Below are positions 1 to 15,200 of a DNA stretch of 64,000 nt, piece by piece. Source of the DNA: Omphiscola glabra. Taxonomy: Eukaryota > Mollusca > Gastropoda > Lymnaeidae. The notes under the pieces were generated by a model that was not told the origin of the DNA, did no database searches, and worked only from the letters and a program-made list of their open reading frames with translations. The stretch covers positions 33,091,802 to 33,155,801 of the forward strand of contig OZ024802.1 in assembly GCA_964017045.1 (NCBI GenBank). The letters are read 5' to 3'. The translations under genes were made by a program, and so were the position numbers. Each line of letters starts with the position of its first letter. Within the stretch, counting starts at the first letter, position 1.

Positions 1-170
1 GCACACCAGGTACATGGGTGAAGTCTTGTATACTCTATGTGCATAACACACCAGGTACATGGGTAAAGTCTTGTTGAACTGGTTATTTCTTGTTTTGATA
101 TCATAATACATGTTTCTGCATGGAACCCTCAATCTCCACTATCTCAAGTGGCTTATTTCTTGTTTCACAG

Positions 171-228
171 TGTAAAGGCCATCAGCGTATTGAGTGAAGA
201 GTTGGTCTATGATGACATCTACCCCGAG
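171..228 (+). CDS. VPS18: VPS18 exon a (first in window)
   Basis: The acceptor is ttcacag and the donor is gtaagc. One leading base completes an upstream codon, followed by 19 codons ending DDIYPE. This belongs to the end of the beta-propeller. The preceding exon is outside the window. Confidence 0.88.
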
Positions 229-3200
229 GTAAGCCAGTAGGACACTTATGGCGCAACTGATGGGATTACATCACCACATGTTTACATTTCCTTGTGCTCT
301 ATGTTTAACATTGCTAAGTCTGTGCCGTCTTAGAGGCAGGAGACTCACTCTTTTAGAGGCAGGAGACTCACTCTTTTAGAGGCAGGAGACTCACTCTTTT
401 AGAGGCAGGAGACTCACTCTTTTAGAGGCAGGAGACTCACTCTTTTAGAGGCAGGAGACTCACTCTTTTAGAGGCAGGAGACTCACTCTTTTAGAGGCAT
501 CATGCTTTACATATTGTTATTGAATATTGAAAGACTTTGGCAATTTAATTTGATTTAAAAGTCAGTGGACAGCACGTTTCCCAAATTTTACCCACAATAT
601 TATCGGCACATTCCAAAATTAGAATATAAGTGCGAATCATATGTTTTAAGGGGTAATAACTCTCGTCAACATATTTTACTTCTTCCAGATATGAATCGAA
701 AAAAAAATAAAGTAAGAATTTGTGTCTACAATCATGTAAGACTAAGATGGTGGCCATTGGCGGTAATAATCCTAGCTACTCCACTGCTCTGTACTCAATA
801 GTGAAATTAGTGGAGAAAAGCAGTGCCGTCTTATGGTGTGGGCACACTGCTTATTCCCCAGGGCCTCATGCTCTGGGGTGCCTCATACTTTTAGGGTCCT
901 TACATAGTTGCACTATAATGATTCTAGGGACTAAACCAAGCTGTGGCTAAATTCCTAATTTTGATGCTAATAGATGCCATGCCTCACTCCCCGAATGCCT
1001 GAAATACTATCCCACTCCCCAACAGAAAGAAACTTATCAAAACGCACAGGCCAACCTAGGCCATAATGCTTTTCATGACATTACTTGAATAGTAGGCTAT
1101 GGCCGTTTTTAGGAAAAGCGGTGCCCAGGATGCACTTTAAGATGATTTTGCCACCACTGTCTGTAAAGTACATCGAATTTTATCATTAAATTCACAATGA
1201 AGGGCCTATCTTAAGATGATTTTTCCACCCTCTGGCACCAAGGGTGATTGGCTCTCTCGCTGCCTCCTTCACACGGCCCTGAGTATATAGAGAGTTAAAG
1301 GTGTCAGTGACATAATGATGACATGATATCATGACAACACAATGACGCTTGCTTCCCTTGAGGACAATAAAAAGAAATTTCTTGATATTTTTCATAACCT
1401 GATATAATTTCAAGCTAAGTCTGCAGTCAAAACAACTGATTGAATGTGTGCTTATGTATCAGATAGTAGTGGATGTGTCATGTGACTAAGATTTTCTTTA
1501 TAACAGAGGAGTGAAAAGTTGTTGGGAATCTGCAAGGATTCTCTCAAGGGAACTATATGGACCTACACATGTGATACTGTATACAAGTACACAGTCACCA
1601 AAGAGGACAGGTGAGTGACATGCAAACCTGTGGTGTCAGTGGCAGTGTTCAGAATGGGGAAGCTTGTTTCAGACCTGTTTACTCTTACAATTTTGGCGTA
1701 CAATGTACGATTTTTAGATGTTCTTTACAATTGTACGGCGAGACCCGCCAAAACTACGATTTTCAGAGACCAGTGAAAAAAAATATTTAAAACTTCGGTT
1801 TTGGAAGTTTTAGCCCTTTCTAAAAAGGATCTGACAGTGAATGGACCGAGAAAAATGATTGGTTGTAATTTTCTTTTAAAGTTGGGACCATCCTTCTTTA
1901 TATTATGTACGCACTGAGAGGGGAGGTGGGGATCGTTAAGGAAATTTGTGGCATACGAGACGCATGGGTAGGGGGATTGGTGGGAGTGTCAAGGCTATAA
2001 AAATATCACCACAACGTATCTTATTGTTGCTTTGTGTGTCACGGTGAACTAGCTATCTGCGTCAACATTATTATTTAGACTAGTCGCCCTAGCGACAACT
2101 TCACTCACCATTCCCTTTGACGGCTAACAAGCCTGTGCTACATAATTATTTTGTTCGTCTGAACCGCGGCGATTTTGAAACAAGAGAAAACTTGAGATGG
2201 TTTTTCAATAAAATATATAATCCAACTATTCTGCACTGGAACATTGGATTTGGACATATTTTATAAGATCTAGTCAGCGGCATTTAAAAAAATATTTTTT
2301 GCTGGCAAAGCACTTATTGTAGAATTCATGCATAAATGTAGGTGCATTCTGGTGATCTCCCTACCATCAAAGCTGTCATGCGCATCCTTATCACCTACGT
2401 AATAGCTGGATAGCCCTTTACGTTGACAAAGTGCAGCTGGGGGAGAGGGTATGAATTATTTTTTATTTTGCCATCCGGGTATGTTGTTATATATGGATGA
2501 TGGATGTCCCATTGTCCAAACAGCTCTGGCGTTGGAATTTGGCAACACTGTCGGGTGTGCACACTGCGTGATTTTAAATTTAATGTTACCATTAATGGAA
2601 TCGGCGATCCATTTTTTTTTCATCACCGTAGTTTAGCTTACTTAGTTAGCAGATTACGATATGGTCTCGACAAAATGAAAGGCACTCAAATGATGAAGAG
2701 TAAACTTCTACTGATAAACATTAGATTCAACAAAAGAAAAAGAAACTTTATCAGCTGATATTCTACTTTGAATATCGGACAAAATTGACTGAGTTGCGTC
2801 TGCATTTTTCATAGAAGGGTCTATCATACCCGCCCTGCTCAATCTGCAAGTCGGACTTTTCATTTTCATTAGAAATCAAGGGCTAAAGGAGTGGTGTTGA
2901 TTTGGGAGATTGTGTGTATGGCGCGGGTCTAAATATTTAAATCTATATATGGTACATAACACCGCCACATTTCATAATGACAGTTTGGGTTGGGGGGGGG
3001 GGGGGTGTTCCTCGGCAGAAAGTACATGCGTTATTAAAAAATTCTACATTATTTATCCCGAAACTCCGCAAGTCCAAAAATAGCATTCTATTTATATCTT
3101 GAATGCTGTCAAATACCACCCAATGTTGAGTAGGAATTATGGTCGTGATGTTGTCAAGATGTATTTATACTTTAGTAGTGTGACTGTGACGTATATTTCG

Positions 3201-6200
3201 TTGGGCTACGCTAGTGGCTCTAAAATTGTTGTTTGCTGGCGCCTATGCAATGTTAGGTTTTTACCAGGCTACCTGTGTGAAATTCTTACAAGTACACTTC
3301 AAAATAAGTTCCTTTCTAAAGACAATTTTCGTGCATGTTGCTCTTCGCCACATTCTCATGACCCTGCCCCAGGGCAATGAGCACCAAGGGCGACATGGCG
3401 TATTTTCTGGGACCCACTGAATCATCAGTGGTGAAAATCAATGTCACAATTTTTACTGTAGCATAATATATAATTTTATTATTGTTATTGGGAGGGGGGG
3501 GGCATAAAAAATATGCGTTCAACAGGGGGAGGGGGGTTACATAATTTGACTTTTATGGGTACCGGTACGTGCTATATAGATGGCCCCTCCTTGTGTTTGT
3601 TTGCTTTGTATGACCTAATTTTATGACATAATTATTTCTTACGGCGCATTTCATTTTTTTACGCCAGCTTAACTCAATTCCACTGAACAAGCTATACAAG
3701 TAGTCATTATATAAATAATTTAAACTGTATTTTTAAAAAATTTAATATTAAGATACTGTATTGTACGATTTTTGGATGATATTGTACAATTTTAGGAGTT
3801 TGAGGTCTGTTGTTTATTGTTTGACAACGTCTGTGGAGCTGGATCTCATGGTTTGACCATGTCCATGGAGCTAGATCTCATGGTTTGACCATGTAAACAA
3901 AAACTTGGTGGTTCTACTTCTTGGCTGTTAGCCAGGCAGACAACGCACTTGTTTCATACACTATAGAACACTGGGGATCATTGTTGGTTAATATGAACAT
4001 TTTTTATGTGTGTTGATGAAAATACTAACAGGCTAAATAATAACTTTACATTGATTTTCTTGAGGATAACTTTAAGTTAGTTTGGAAAACTATTCCATGT
4101 TTGGTTAAGACCTGTGTTCCATGTTTGATTAACACCTGTGTTCCATGTTTGATTAACACCTGTGTTCCATGTTTGATTAACACCTGTGTTCCATTTTTTA
4201 TTAACACCTGTGTTCCATGTTTGATTAACACCTGTGTTCCTTGTTTGATTAACACCTGTGTTCCATGTTTGATTAACACCTGTGTTCCATGTTTGATTAA
4301 CACCTGTGTTCTATGTTTGGTTAACATCTGTGTTCTATGTTTGATTAACACCTGTGTTCCATGTTTGATTAACACCTGTGTTCCATGTTTGATTAACACC
4401 TGTGTTCCATGTTTGATTAACACCTGTGTTCCATGTTTGATTAACACCTGTGTTCCATGTTTGATTAACACTTGTGTTCCATGTTTAATTAACACCTGTG
4501 TTCCATGTTTGATTAACACCTGTGTTCCATTTTTTATTAACACCTGTGTTCCATGTTTGATTAACACCTGTGTTCCATTTTTTATTAACACCTGTGTTCC
4601 ATTTTTTATTAACACCTGTGTTCCATGTTTGATTAACACCTGTGTTCCATTTTTTATTAACACCTGTGTTCCATGTTTGATTAACACTTGTGTTCCATGT
4701 TTGATTAAAACCTGTGTTACATGTTTGGTTAATACCTGTGTTTGGTAGGAAATATTCATTTAGCATTCATTCTCCTCATTGTTTCATTGATTCCCAAGGG
4801 ATGTGTGGCAGATGTACTTAGATCAAAATGAATATGAACTGGCCAAAGAGTACTGTAAGGTGAGAGGTCATAGGATTTGCATCTGTATAAACCTAACTTA
4901 AAATTATGAGTGAGAACAAATATTCACTATTTAAAATGAAAAACCACATTGTAACTATATTAGTGCAGTTCAAACAACACATGACACTGTAAATGACATG
5001 TCATAATGGGGCTGTTCATCTTGATGTGTTTCTAGAACAACCCCATGCACATGGACAAAGTGCTGACCAAACAAGCCAACCATCTTTTTGCTGCCGGAAA
5101 GTAAGTGATTAGTTTGTTTTTATTTAACTTTTGTAAACCTAGATAAAAAATTACTCTGCATTGGACTCATGGTTCAACTAGAATTGGTAAATTCCCTAAT
5201 GTTCCATGTCATAGTAAGTTTCATGGTTCAACTAGAATTAGTAAATTCCCTAATGTTCCCTGTCATAGTAAGTTTCATGGTTCAACTAGAATTGGTAAAT
5301 TCCCTTATGTTCCCTGTCATAGTAAGTTTCATGGTTAAACAAGTATTTTTAATTCCCCATGTTTCTTGTCCTGTTCCATGGCTCAACTGGTAATTAATTC
5401 CCTTATGTTTTTTGTCACAGGGAGTTACACCCTGTATATGTTATTTACCTGACTGACCCATAATAATTGCCATCCATTACTTTAGGCACAGGCATGTCTC
5501 TTGTGTAGCCAAAACCCTTTCTCTGGAATTAATCTCTTGTTTATCGTGTGGTCAGACATCAGGAGGGTGCAGCCATGTTTGCCCTGACCCAAAATTCCTT
5601 TGAGGAGATTGCCCTGAAACTGATGAAACTGCCACAGAAGGAGGCTTTGAAAACTTTTGTACAGAAAAAACTGGAAGCCCTCAAACCACAGGTGAGTGTT
5701 GTGCCCTGTATGTCTACTGTTACCTGGCAATATTTAAGATTGCTCTCAAACCACAGGTGAGTGTTGTGCCCTGTATGTCTATGGTTACCTGGCAATATTT
5801 AAGCTTTCTCTCAAACCACAGGTGAGTCTTGAGTTTTCAGGTTCCCTTGGTGTCCAGAGTGTCCAGGTCCCCTTAGTGTTCAGAGTTTCCAGGTCCCCTT
5901 AGTGTTCAGAGTTTCCAGGTCCCCTTAGTGTCCAGAGTTTCCAGGTCCCCTTAGTGTCCAGAGTTTCTAGGTCCCCTTAGTGTCCAGAGTTTCCAGGTCC
6001 CCTTAGTGTCCAGAGATTCCCGGTCCCCTAATTGTCCAGAGATTCCAGGTCCCCTTAGTGTCCAGAGATTCCAGGTCCCTTTGGTGTCCAAAGTTTCCAG
6101 GTCCCCTTAGTGTCCAGAGTTTCCAGGTCCCTTTAGTGTACAGAGATTCCAGGTCCCCTTAGTGTTCAGAGCTTCCAGGTCCCCTTAGTGTCCAGAGTGT

Positions 6201-9200
6201 CCAGGTGCCCAGAGTGTCCAGGTCCCCTTAGTGTCCAGAGTGTCCAGGTCCACTTAGTGTCCAGAGTGTCCAGGTCCCCTTAGTGTCCAGAGTTTCCAGG
6301 TCCCCTTAGTGTCCAGAGTTTCTAGGTCCCCTTAGTGTCCAGAGTTTCCAGGTCCCCTTAGTGTCCAGAGATTCCCGGTCCCCTAATTGTCCAGAGTTTC
6401 CAGGTCCCCTTAGTGTCCAGAGATTCCAAGTCCCCTTAGTGTCCAGAGATTCCAGGTCCCCTTAGTGTCCAGAGTTTCCAGGTCCCCTTAGTGTCCAGAG
6501 TTTCCAGTTCCCTTTAGTGTACAGAGATTCCAGGTCCCCTTAGTGTTCAGAGCTTCCAGGTCCCTTTAGTGTCCAGAGTGTCCAGGTCCACTTAGTGTCC
6601 AGAGTGTCCAGGTCCCCTTAGTGTCCAGAGTGTCCAGGTCCACTTAGTGTCCAGAGTGTCCAGGTCCCCTTAGTGTCCAGAGTGTCCAGGTCCCCTTAGT
6701 GTCCAGTGTCCAGGTCCCCTCAGTGTCCAGTGTAAATGCCTATTTGTTGAATTAAGTTGATTTGATGAATTCCTTGCTACAGGAGAAGACCCAGCTGACA
6801 ATGTTGGTCATCTGGATGATCGAATTGTTCCTCAACCAACTCGGAGAACTCAAAGAACAAGTTCAAGATGGCACAGTGGAATATGAGAACACACAGGAAG
6901 AGTTTCGCAAGTTTCTGCATCAAGCCAAAATTAAGGTTAGCTTATCTTGATCTGAAAGATCTTAATAGCTAACTGTCATAATAGGACAAGACAGGATATA
7001 GATAGCTATCTGTCATGATAAGTTAAAAAGTTGTTTGATCCTCATTGCTATAATTTTGTTGAGTTCAGTGAGGCCATCTTTTGATCCCATCCACTAGGAA
7101 TGTGTCAGTCATAACCGAAGTGTTGTCTATGATCTCATTGCCAGCCATGGGGATGTTGAGGATCTGGTCTTTTTTGCTATACTCATGAAAGGTAAGGGTT
7201 CAAACCCAATTTAGCTTGACAAAATGGGACTCCCACTAACAGATATCATCTACTGAATAGATTTATTTACACTGAACCTGTATCTGATAAATGTATGCAT
7301 AGCCCACAATCTTATAGTGTTAGTCACACACAGTATTATTTTAGTCACACACAATCTTATAGTGTTAGCCACACACAGTGCTTTTGGGTAAACAAATATT
7401 TGTAATCTATATTGGTATGCAAAACTAGCAAGTGAGCTAGACTATTTATATCCCTTACTAAAAGAACTAGACAAAGTAATACCCCTTACTTAATGCTACT
7501 CAGTGATACTCAATGCTACTCAGTGCTACTCAATGCTGCTCAGTGCTACTCTTGCTGTTCAGTGCTGCTCAGTGCTACCCAGTGTTACTCAGTGCTGCTT
7601 CGAACTTTGTATTATAGTTAATGCCAAACGTTTGTATCTTAAAAAACTCCTTTTCATTTCTTGTTTTGTAACTAATTTAAATTTAAACTTACTGGAGATG
7701 TCCTGTAGAAAGTCAATGTAGAAAATCTTATTGTGTTATTTTAACAGATTTTGAACGTGTCATTGGTCACCACATCCAACACGAGCATTACATCGGAGCT
7801 CTAGAAACATTGACCAAACAGGTAACTGTGTCATTGCACTGAACTTAACTGACAGGAATTAGGCTAACTGACCATGAATTTAAATGAGCTAATAAAACAT
7901 ACCATGCATTGAATTGAACTGACCACACATGATCAAACATAAGGATCATTCAATAAATTGAACTGACCATATGACCTAACCTAAGGGATCATGCATTTAA
8001 TTAAGCTAACTGACCTTACATGATCTAACCTAAGGGATCAAGCATTGAACTAAGCTAACTGACCTTACATGACCTAACCTAAGGGATCAAGCATTGAACT
8101 AAGCTAACTGACCTTACATGATTTAACCTAAGGGATCATGCATTGAACTAAGCTAACTGACCTTACATGACCTAACCTAAGGGATCATGCATTGAACTAA
8201 GCTAACTGACCTTACATGATTTAACCTAAGGGATCATGCATTGAACTAAGCTAACTGACCTTACATGACCTAACCTAAGGGATCAAGCATTGAACTAAGC
8301 TAACTGACCTTACATGATTTAACCTGAGGGATCATGCATTGAACTAAGCTAACTGACCTTACATGACCTAACCTAAAGGTTCATGCATTGAACTAAGCTA
8401 ACTGACCTTACATGACCTAACCTAAGGGATCAAGCATTGAACTAAGCTAACTGACCTTACATGACCTAACCTAAAGGATCATGCATTGAACTAAGCTAAC
8501 TGACCTTACATCTAAAAAAGCTAATTGATCATACAGGAGTGTTGTCTATTCAAATTTTATATTAGAAAATGATTTAACCAACATTCCAGACTGACCTTGA
8601 ACTCTACTACAAGTTCAGCCCCTTGTTGATGCAGTACATTCCAAAAGAGACAGTTGAGGCTTGGATTAAACAAGGGAAACAATTGGACCCTAAAAAACTT
8701 ATACCTGCCCTTGTGCAGTATGACCACCAGCGTTTTCGTGAACAAGTTAGTCTGGAACATAATCTTTTTCATCATTTTTGTCAATGTTTTGAATGCATTA
8801 ATTAAAACATGAATAATCTCCCCTTCACTGCTAGCATAGTTTATTATGTTTACATCTTTCTTTAAAATGAAAATGGTTGGTTTTAAGTTCAATTTATATA
8901 AGATTTTGAGGGTTTTTACACCTGTCAATAGCAGTTTTATTAAAAATGGACACAGATGATAAATTAGATATCGAATATGTATAATTAAATCTAAATTCTT
9001 CTGTTAATTATGCTTGCTGTAGTAATACAGATTCCTTTATTAACAAAGTAAACATTTGTCTGTCTTTACAAAGTTATTGAGTTTATCATCGATTTATAAC
9101 TTTATCTTACTCCGTGCTGGAGGGAAATGTCACAAACACTTTATTTCGATGAGTGGCATTGCAACGCATGCCGAGTACTCGCTACTTATTAATAGAACTT

Positions 9201-12200
9201 ACAATCGAACTTATTAAGACTGTAGTTCTTGTTAAGAATTACCAAGAAGGATTGTTAATTTCTTGTTTACTACTCAAAGTAGTTACTACCATACTACGCT
9301 GTCTTAGTGTTACTACCATACTACGCTGTCTTAGTGTTACTACCATACTACGCTGTCTTAGTGTTACTACCATACTACGCTGTCTTAGTGTTACTACCAT
9401 ACTACGCTGTCTTAGTGTTACTACCATACTACGCTGTCTTATGTTACTACCATACGATGCTGTCTTATGTTACTACCATACTACTCTGTCTTAGTGTTAC
9501 TACCATACTACGCTGTCTTAGTGTTACTACCATACTATGCTGTCTTAGTGTTACTACCATACTACGCTGTCTTAGTGTTACTACCATACTACGCTGTCTT
9601 AGTGTTACTACCATACTACGCTGTCTTAGTGTTAAGGAATGACATCAATGAAACCTCAATGTTTCTAAATATAGATGACCTACCAATCCTCAATATGGTC
9701 ATTTTCAACGGACCAACAGGATTTAGGCTTCTTGCCGCCCATCGTTAAATTTATTAAACCGCCAAATTTGAAAGTGTGTTTGTGAGAAAATAATTATTTT
9801 CTTAATCCAGTGATAAACCGTACAAAAGCCTATATGGCCATACAACTTGGCATACGTATAAAAACTACAAAGTACAGGTAAACTGTACAGGTTGGCATGT
9901 ATAGTATATAAAGTAGGGTAACCTGACCTGTTTACTCTTACGATTTTGGTGTACAATGTATGATTTTGAGATGTCTTTTACGATTGTACACCGAGACCTG
10001 TCAGAACTAAGATTTAAAGATTAAGAGACTGGGTTGAAAATAAATACGTTCCGTTAGTTTTTCTGATTAAAAATTAAATAAAATTAATTTAAAAGTTGCT
10101 CTTCGCCCAATTCTGTTGGCCCTGCCTGAGTGCATAGAGCACCCAGGGCGATGTGGCTTATATTCTGGGAACCACTGGGCCATCCGAACATCCGAAAACC
10201 CTTTAACATTGTTGACTGGTACATCATAATTATATAAAGATTATTGGATTCTGGTTGTTTTGTTTGTTTGTTGTTGTTTTGGTTGGGGGGGGGTGTCAAA
10301 ATAAGTATGTGTGCAACAGGGGAAGAGAGAGATTTGACTTTTTATGCAACATACTATATAGACTATTATATATTTCTCCTCCATGTGTTTGTTTGCTTCA
10401 GTGCTGTATGGCGTAATTTTGTGATTTAAGTTTGATCGTGGAGAGTACAGAAACAGAGAAAACTAGAGATGGCATTTTCAACTGCTCCCTGCAGCAACAT
10501 TAGATTTCAACATATTTTGTAGAATCTGGGAAGGCCTTTGAAATATATTTTTTTAACGCACAAAACATCTGTACGATTTTTATTACCCACTCTTCCCTTC
10601 ACCTGTTTACAGCTTTTGATCAGACTTTGAGTATAAATCACGTTACATTTGACCAGATACTTTCATTTGACCAGATACTTTCATTTGACCAGATACTTTC
10701 ATTTGACCAGATACTTTCATTTGACCAGATACTTTCATTTGACCAGATACTTTCATTTGACCAGATACTTTCATTTGACCAGATACTTTCATTTGACCAG
10801 ATACTTTCATTTGACCAGATACTTTCATTTGACCAGATACTTTCATTTGACCAGATTATTTCATTTCACCAGATACTTTCATTTCACCAGATACTTTCAT
10901 TTCACCAGATACTTTCATTTCACCAGATACTTTCATTTCACCAGATACTTTCATTTCACCAGATTTTTTCATTTGACCAGATACTTTCATTTCACCCCAG
11001 GCAGCACAAGATATGTCTCAGAATACAGGAATGAATTTGATAATTAACCTTCTTAGGTACATGCTTATCGGGGGTAGGAAATAGGATGTGTAAATTTTTA
11101 CGTGGATGACAAAATATAACATTTTTGAAAAAAGAGATGCTACATTCTCTTTTTACAATTAAACATTTTACCAATTAAGAAAATCAGTGGCGTTAACGAA
11201 ACGTGGGTAAATTATAGAAGTAGTCCCATGAATATCAAAACCCAATCATCTTACGCACTTGAAAATTTAATTTTGAAAAATGGAGATGGGTTAATATTTT
11301 CTTTCAAAAATTGAAATATATTTTTGTTTTTACTTTGCGAAAAGTAAAGTGGGTGTGAATTTTTATGAGAATAGCAATTATTTTTTAAAAAGTCTGTTTT
11401 AGACATGAAAAACGGTTACGAGATTCTTCTTTAGATAAAAGAATTATTTGTTTTTCTTTTTTCCGATAATGTATAATTAAAAATACAAGTTTGTTTAAAT
11501 TTTTACAGTATGCCCAACATTTAACAATCTAAAAATACAGGACATCTAAAGTATTTCTCTAGCGTAGAAATCGTCCCTCAATTAACTTCTTTAGTCACAA
11601 TAATGATATAATTAGTGATAATTTAGATTGGGTAATTTAAGGGCATATTTAGAGAGAAAAAATGTAGTTTTGGGGGCGTGAAAGTGGGTATGGTAGGCAT
11701 ATAATATATAGCAGATAAATAATTCTCAAAACTTAATAATGTTAGAAATGTAAATATCATTACATAGATACATTTTTTTAAAACTTAGCAATTGTGATGA
11801 GTTTTTGCAATATGCAGGTAGAAATTATCGCAAAGGACCTATCATTATAATCCTGATAACATTGTGTCATATATTCTAGTTGTAAATAAGATTTCAGCTG
11901 GGGAATAAACTGATGAATTATTTGATAACTTTACTGCTGGGAATAAAGTGACTCCATCATTGTCCTGTTTTTTCTTGTTTGACTTTATGGTGTTTCTCGT
12001 TGTTGTACCAATCCAAAATAAACTCTTTTGCCATCATCACTATCAATACCATCCTTGTAAAGCTTATATCATCTTTTTGCATTGCCAGGGTAACGAAGCC
12101 ATCCGGTACCTGGAATTTTGTGTTCAGAAACTTGACAACAAGGATCTGGCCATCCACAACTACTTGCTTTCTCTGTATGCCAAGCTGCAGCCGGACAATT

Positions 12201-15200
12201 TAATGACCTACCTGGAGCTGCAAGGGGAGGTAAGAGTTTACCTAGTGACAGAGCTGGAAATGTAAGGGGAGGGAAGATGCTAGATGGCAACACAGCTGGA
12301 GGTATAAAGGGAGGTAAGAGATTTATTTAAGGGACACTATTAGAAATAATAATAATACGTGAGGTAAAGTTGTTTACATTCTTGAAGCTATAAGGGAGGT
12401 AAGTGATGACTTAGTTATATTCTTGAAGATTTAATGGGACGTAAGAGATTATTTAATGACATTCCTACAGATATAAAGGGAGGTAAGTCATTAGTGATAA
12501 ATCTTGGATCTTCACGCAAGGGTATGTAAAAGATTGATTTGTAAAGACCTTAAGAGACAAAAGTGGAAGTAAGATTTGTGACATACCTGGGAGTGGGAGT
12601 GTAATGGAGGTTATAAAATATTAAAATAAAGTTTTGATGCCCACCCTTAACAATAGTGGTGAGCAACCTTTTTATTCATTTCAATATGAAGACCCTCCCC
12701 CATGCCACCTTCCCCCATGCCACCCTCCCCCATGCCACCCTCCCCCATGCCACCCTACCCATGCCACCCCCCATGCCACCCTCCCCATGCCACCCTCCCC
12801 ATGCCACCCTCCCCATGCCACCCTCCCCATGCTACCCTCCCCATGCCACCCTCACCATGCCAACCTCCCCCATGCCACCCTCCCCCAGCCACCCTCCCCA
12901 TACCACCCTCCCCCATTCCACCCTCCCCCATGCCACCCTCCTCCATGCCACCCTCCCCCATGCCACCAGGATAGTAAAACTAGGGACAAACACTACACAG
13001 ATGTAATCCAAAAATGTCTACGGACAGCCCCCCACCCCACCCCAATATAATGAAAGTCAGAGAATAATCATAAATAAATTTCTATCCTCCGATGTTCAAA
13101 CCTTTCTTGACACAGGACCCCTTATCCATCTGCTATGATGTCAAGTACGCCCTCAGGCTGTGTGCCGAGTTTGACCACAAGAAAGCCTGCGTCCACATCT
13201 TCTCCCTGATGGGACTCTATGAGGAGGCTGTCGACATGGCTCTGGCTGTACGTACTGTGTTCTTTATAATTATTTATGAAAAATGGCCCATGCTATTGAA
13301 ATGGATCAATTCAAGAGAATTGTTTCACATTGGGAACTTTTTTATAACCATCAGAATAGTTTTATTAACTCTTTCTCTCCGGATCAACGCTCCCATCGTC
13401 GATTTTAAAAGAGGTTTCTGGCAGATCGACAATGGCATCGTCGATGTATAAAAACCTGTTTATTTCTTTTCTTTTCTTAGCTATTTGTTTTTAGTTACTT
13501 TTAATCAAATCTAGAATGATTTCTCTTTGAAAAATATCCGGTTTTTCTTTATTTGAACCAGTTTTTACATAGAACGAAGTGTTTGAAGCGGTTGTTTTGA
13601 TTGTCCATTTTATTTTTGCTTACAAACATGAAATCTTGACCTGACCCATCTGGTGATCGATCTAATAAAGGTTGAAAATATTACTCTGATGACGATTCAG
13701 ACAGTTATTGTATGATTTTGGATGCAGAGGCTGATTCTAATGAATCGCATAATTATAATCCTAGTAATAGTATTAGTAGTACTGGTGACAAAATAATGAA
13801 ATTGATAATTCATCAGTTGATGAGCAACCAACCCCTCCCCCAGCTACAGTGCCTTGTAAGCTAATACTGTTTCTACTACAAATAATGGAGATTCTAAAAG
13901 GAAAGCTACTGATCTTAGCACTAAAACTGAGTATAATTTCAAGTTTTTACTTGAATTTGAAAAATGTAGGTGTAAATTTGGAGCGTGTATTGTGACTAGT
14001 AAGTCAAAGGAACTGGATTATTTTTTTTTACTTTGCTAGACACACATATTATTCACAAGCTTGTACTCTCAATAAATAATTCCTACAGAATTAAAATGAA
14101 CACTCCAACAAGACTTATGGGAGCAAAACATGTGCCTAATAGTTCCAAAAAGGACAGTGTGCAAACACTATACTATTGAACAGGGCGAGCTGTACCGGTA
14201 TACATATGTGCTGGATGTAAGTCAAATCCGCACATTCATATGGATTGTTTTCAGCCTTACCATAGCTAAACCCAGATGAAAAGATATGATAAATTTATGG
14301 TAAATATTCCATAAAAAATGTTAGTACATACAAAGATACAGTGCAAATATGTTCTAATATCAAGAGATTGTTTCCAGTATAAATATTTTTTTTTTCGGAA
14401 ATTTTTTGTGTGGCGGTGACAATGGATAATGTGCTCTGGATTTTAATTTTTTTATTTCTTTAAATCTTATCTTTTTTATTTGTGATGCACATATGGATAT
14501 AGCTCAGAAAAAAAACATTTTTGTTACACTTTGGAGTATATATTTCTCTTTGTGTGACTTGGAATGAGAGTTGTGTGACTTGGAATGAGAGTTGTGTGAC
14601 TTGGAATGAGAGTTGTGTGACTTGGAATGAGAGTTGTGTGACTTGGAATGAGAGTTTTGTGATCAGTTGGTGAGTTTTTATTTAAAATTTTTATTTTCCT
14701 TAAATCATAATCACATTTATATTATTAAAATTTAAACCCATTTGTCTATAAAGAGCATGCATTCCCCTTCAATTCCATACCAAACTTAACATTTTTTGAT
14801 GAATAACAAAAAAGTTATGATGGTTTGGAGATAACATTGTAGAGCGTAACAAATATGCAAAATAGATAATTCCGTCAGAACGCGGAAAATAATTCCGGAG
14901 AGAAAGAGTTAAAACAGGGCTTGCGAAATCTGAAATTGTTACATAAAAGGGTCTCAAACCACCCAATCAATCAAGCCACCCAATCAATCAAGTCACCCAA
15001 TCAACCAAGTCACCCAATCAACCAAGTCACCCAATCAACCAAACCACCCAATCAACCAAGTCACCCAATCAGTCAAGCCACGAAATCAGTCAAGCCACAC
15101 AATCAATCAAGCCACCCAATCAACCAAACCACCCAATCAGTCAAGCCACCAAATCAGTCAAGCCACACAATCAAGCCACCCAATCAACCAAACCACCCAA

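Noticed and set aside
329..499. Regular repeat that could be mistaken for a CRISPR array
   Set aside because: Units are head-to-tail with no unique spacers, in a eukaryotic intron. The same holds for 18050-19710 and 47285-48450.
4046..4759. Long frames of an LIKHGTQV type repeat
   Set aside because: 24-bp intronic minisatellite; frames exist on both strands and have no start context or domain.
7185..7215. gggttcaaaccc resembling a tRNA B box
   Set aside because: No A box or cloverleaf upstream; it overlaps the donor of VPS18 exon g.
10627..11047. Repeated FDQILS and LTRYFH frames
   Set aside because: 18-bp minisatellite translation.
12634..13050. Pro/His-rich collagen-like frames
   Set aside because: C-rich CCACCCTCCCCATG repeat; several frames open at once.
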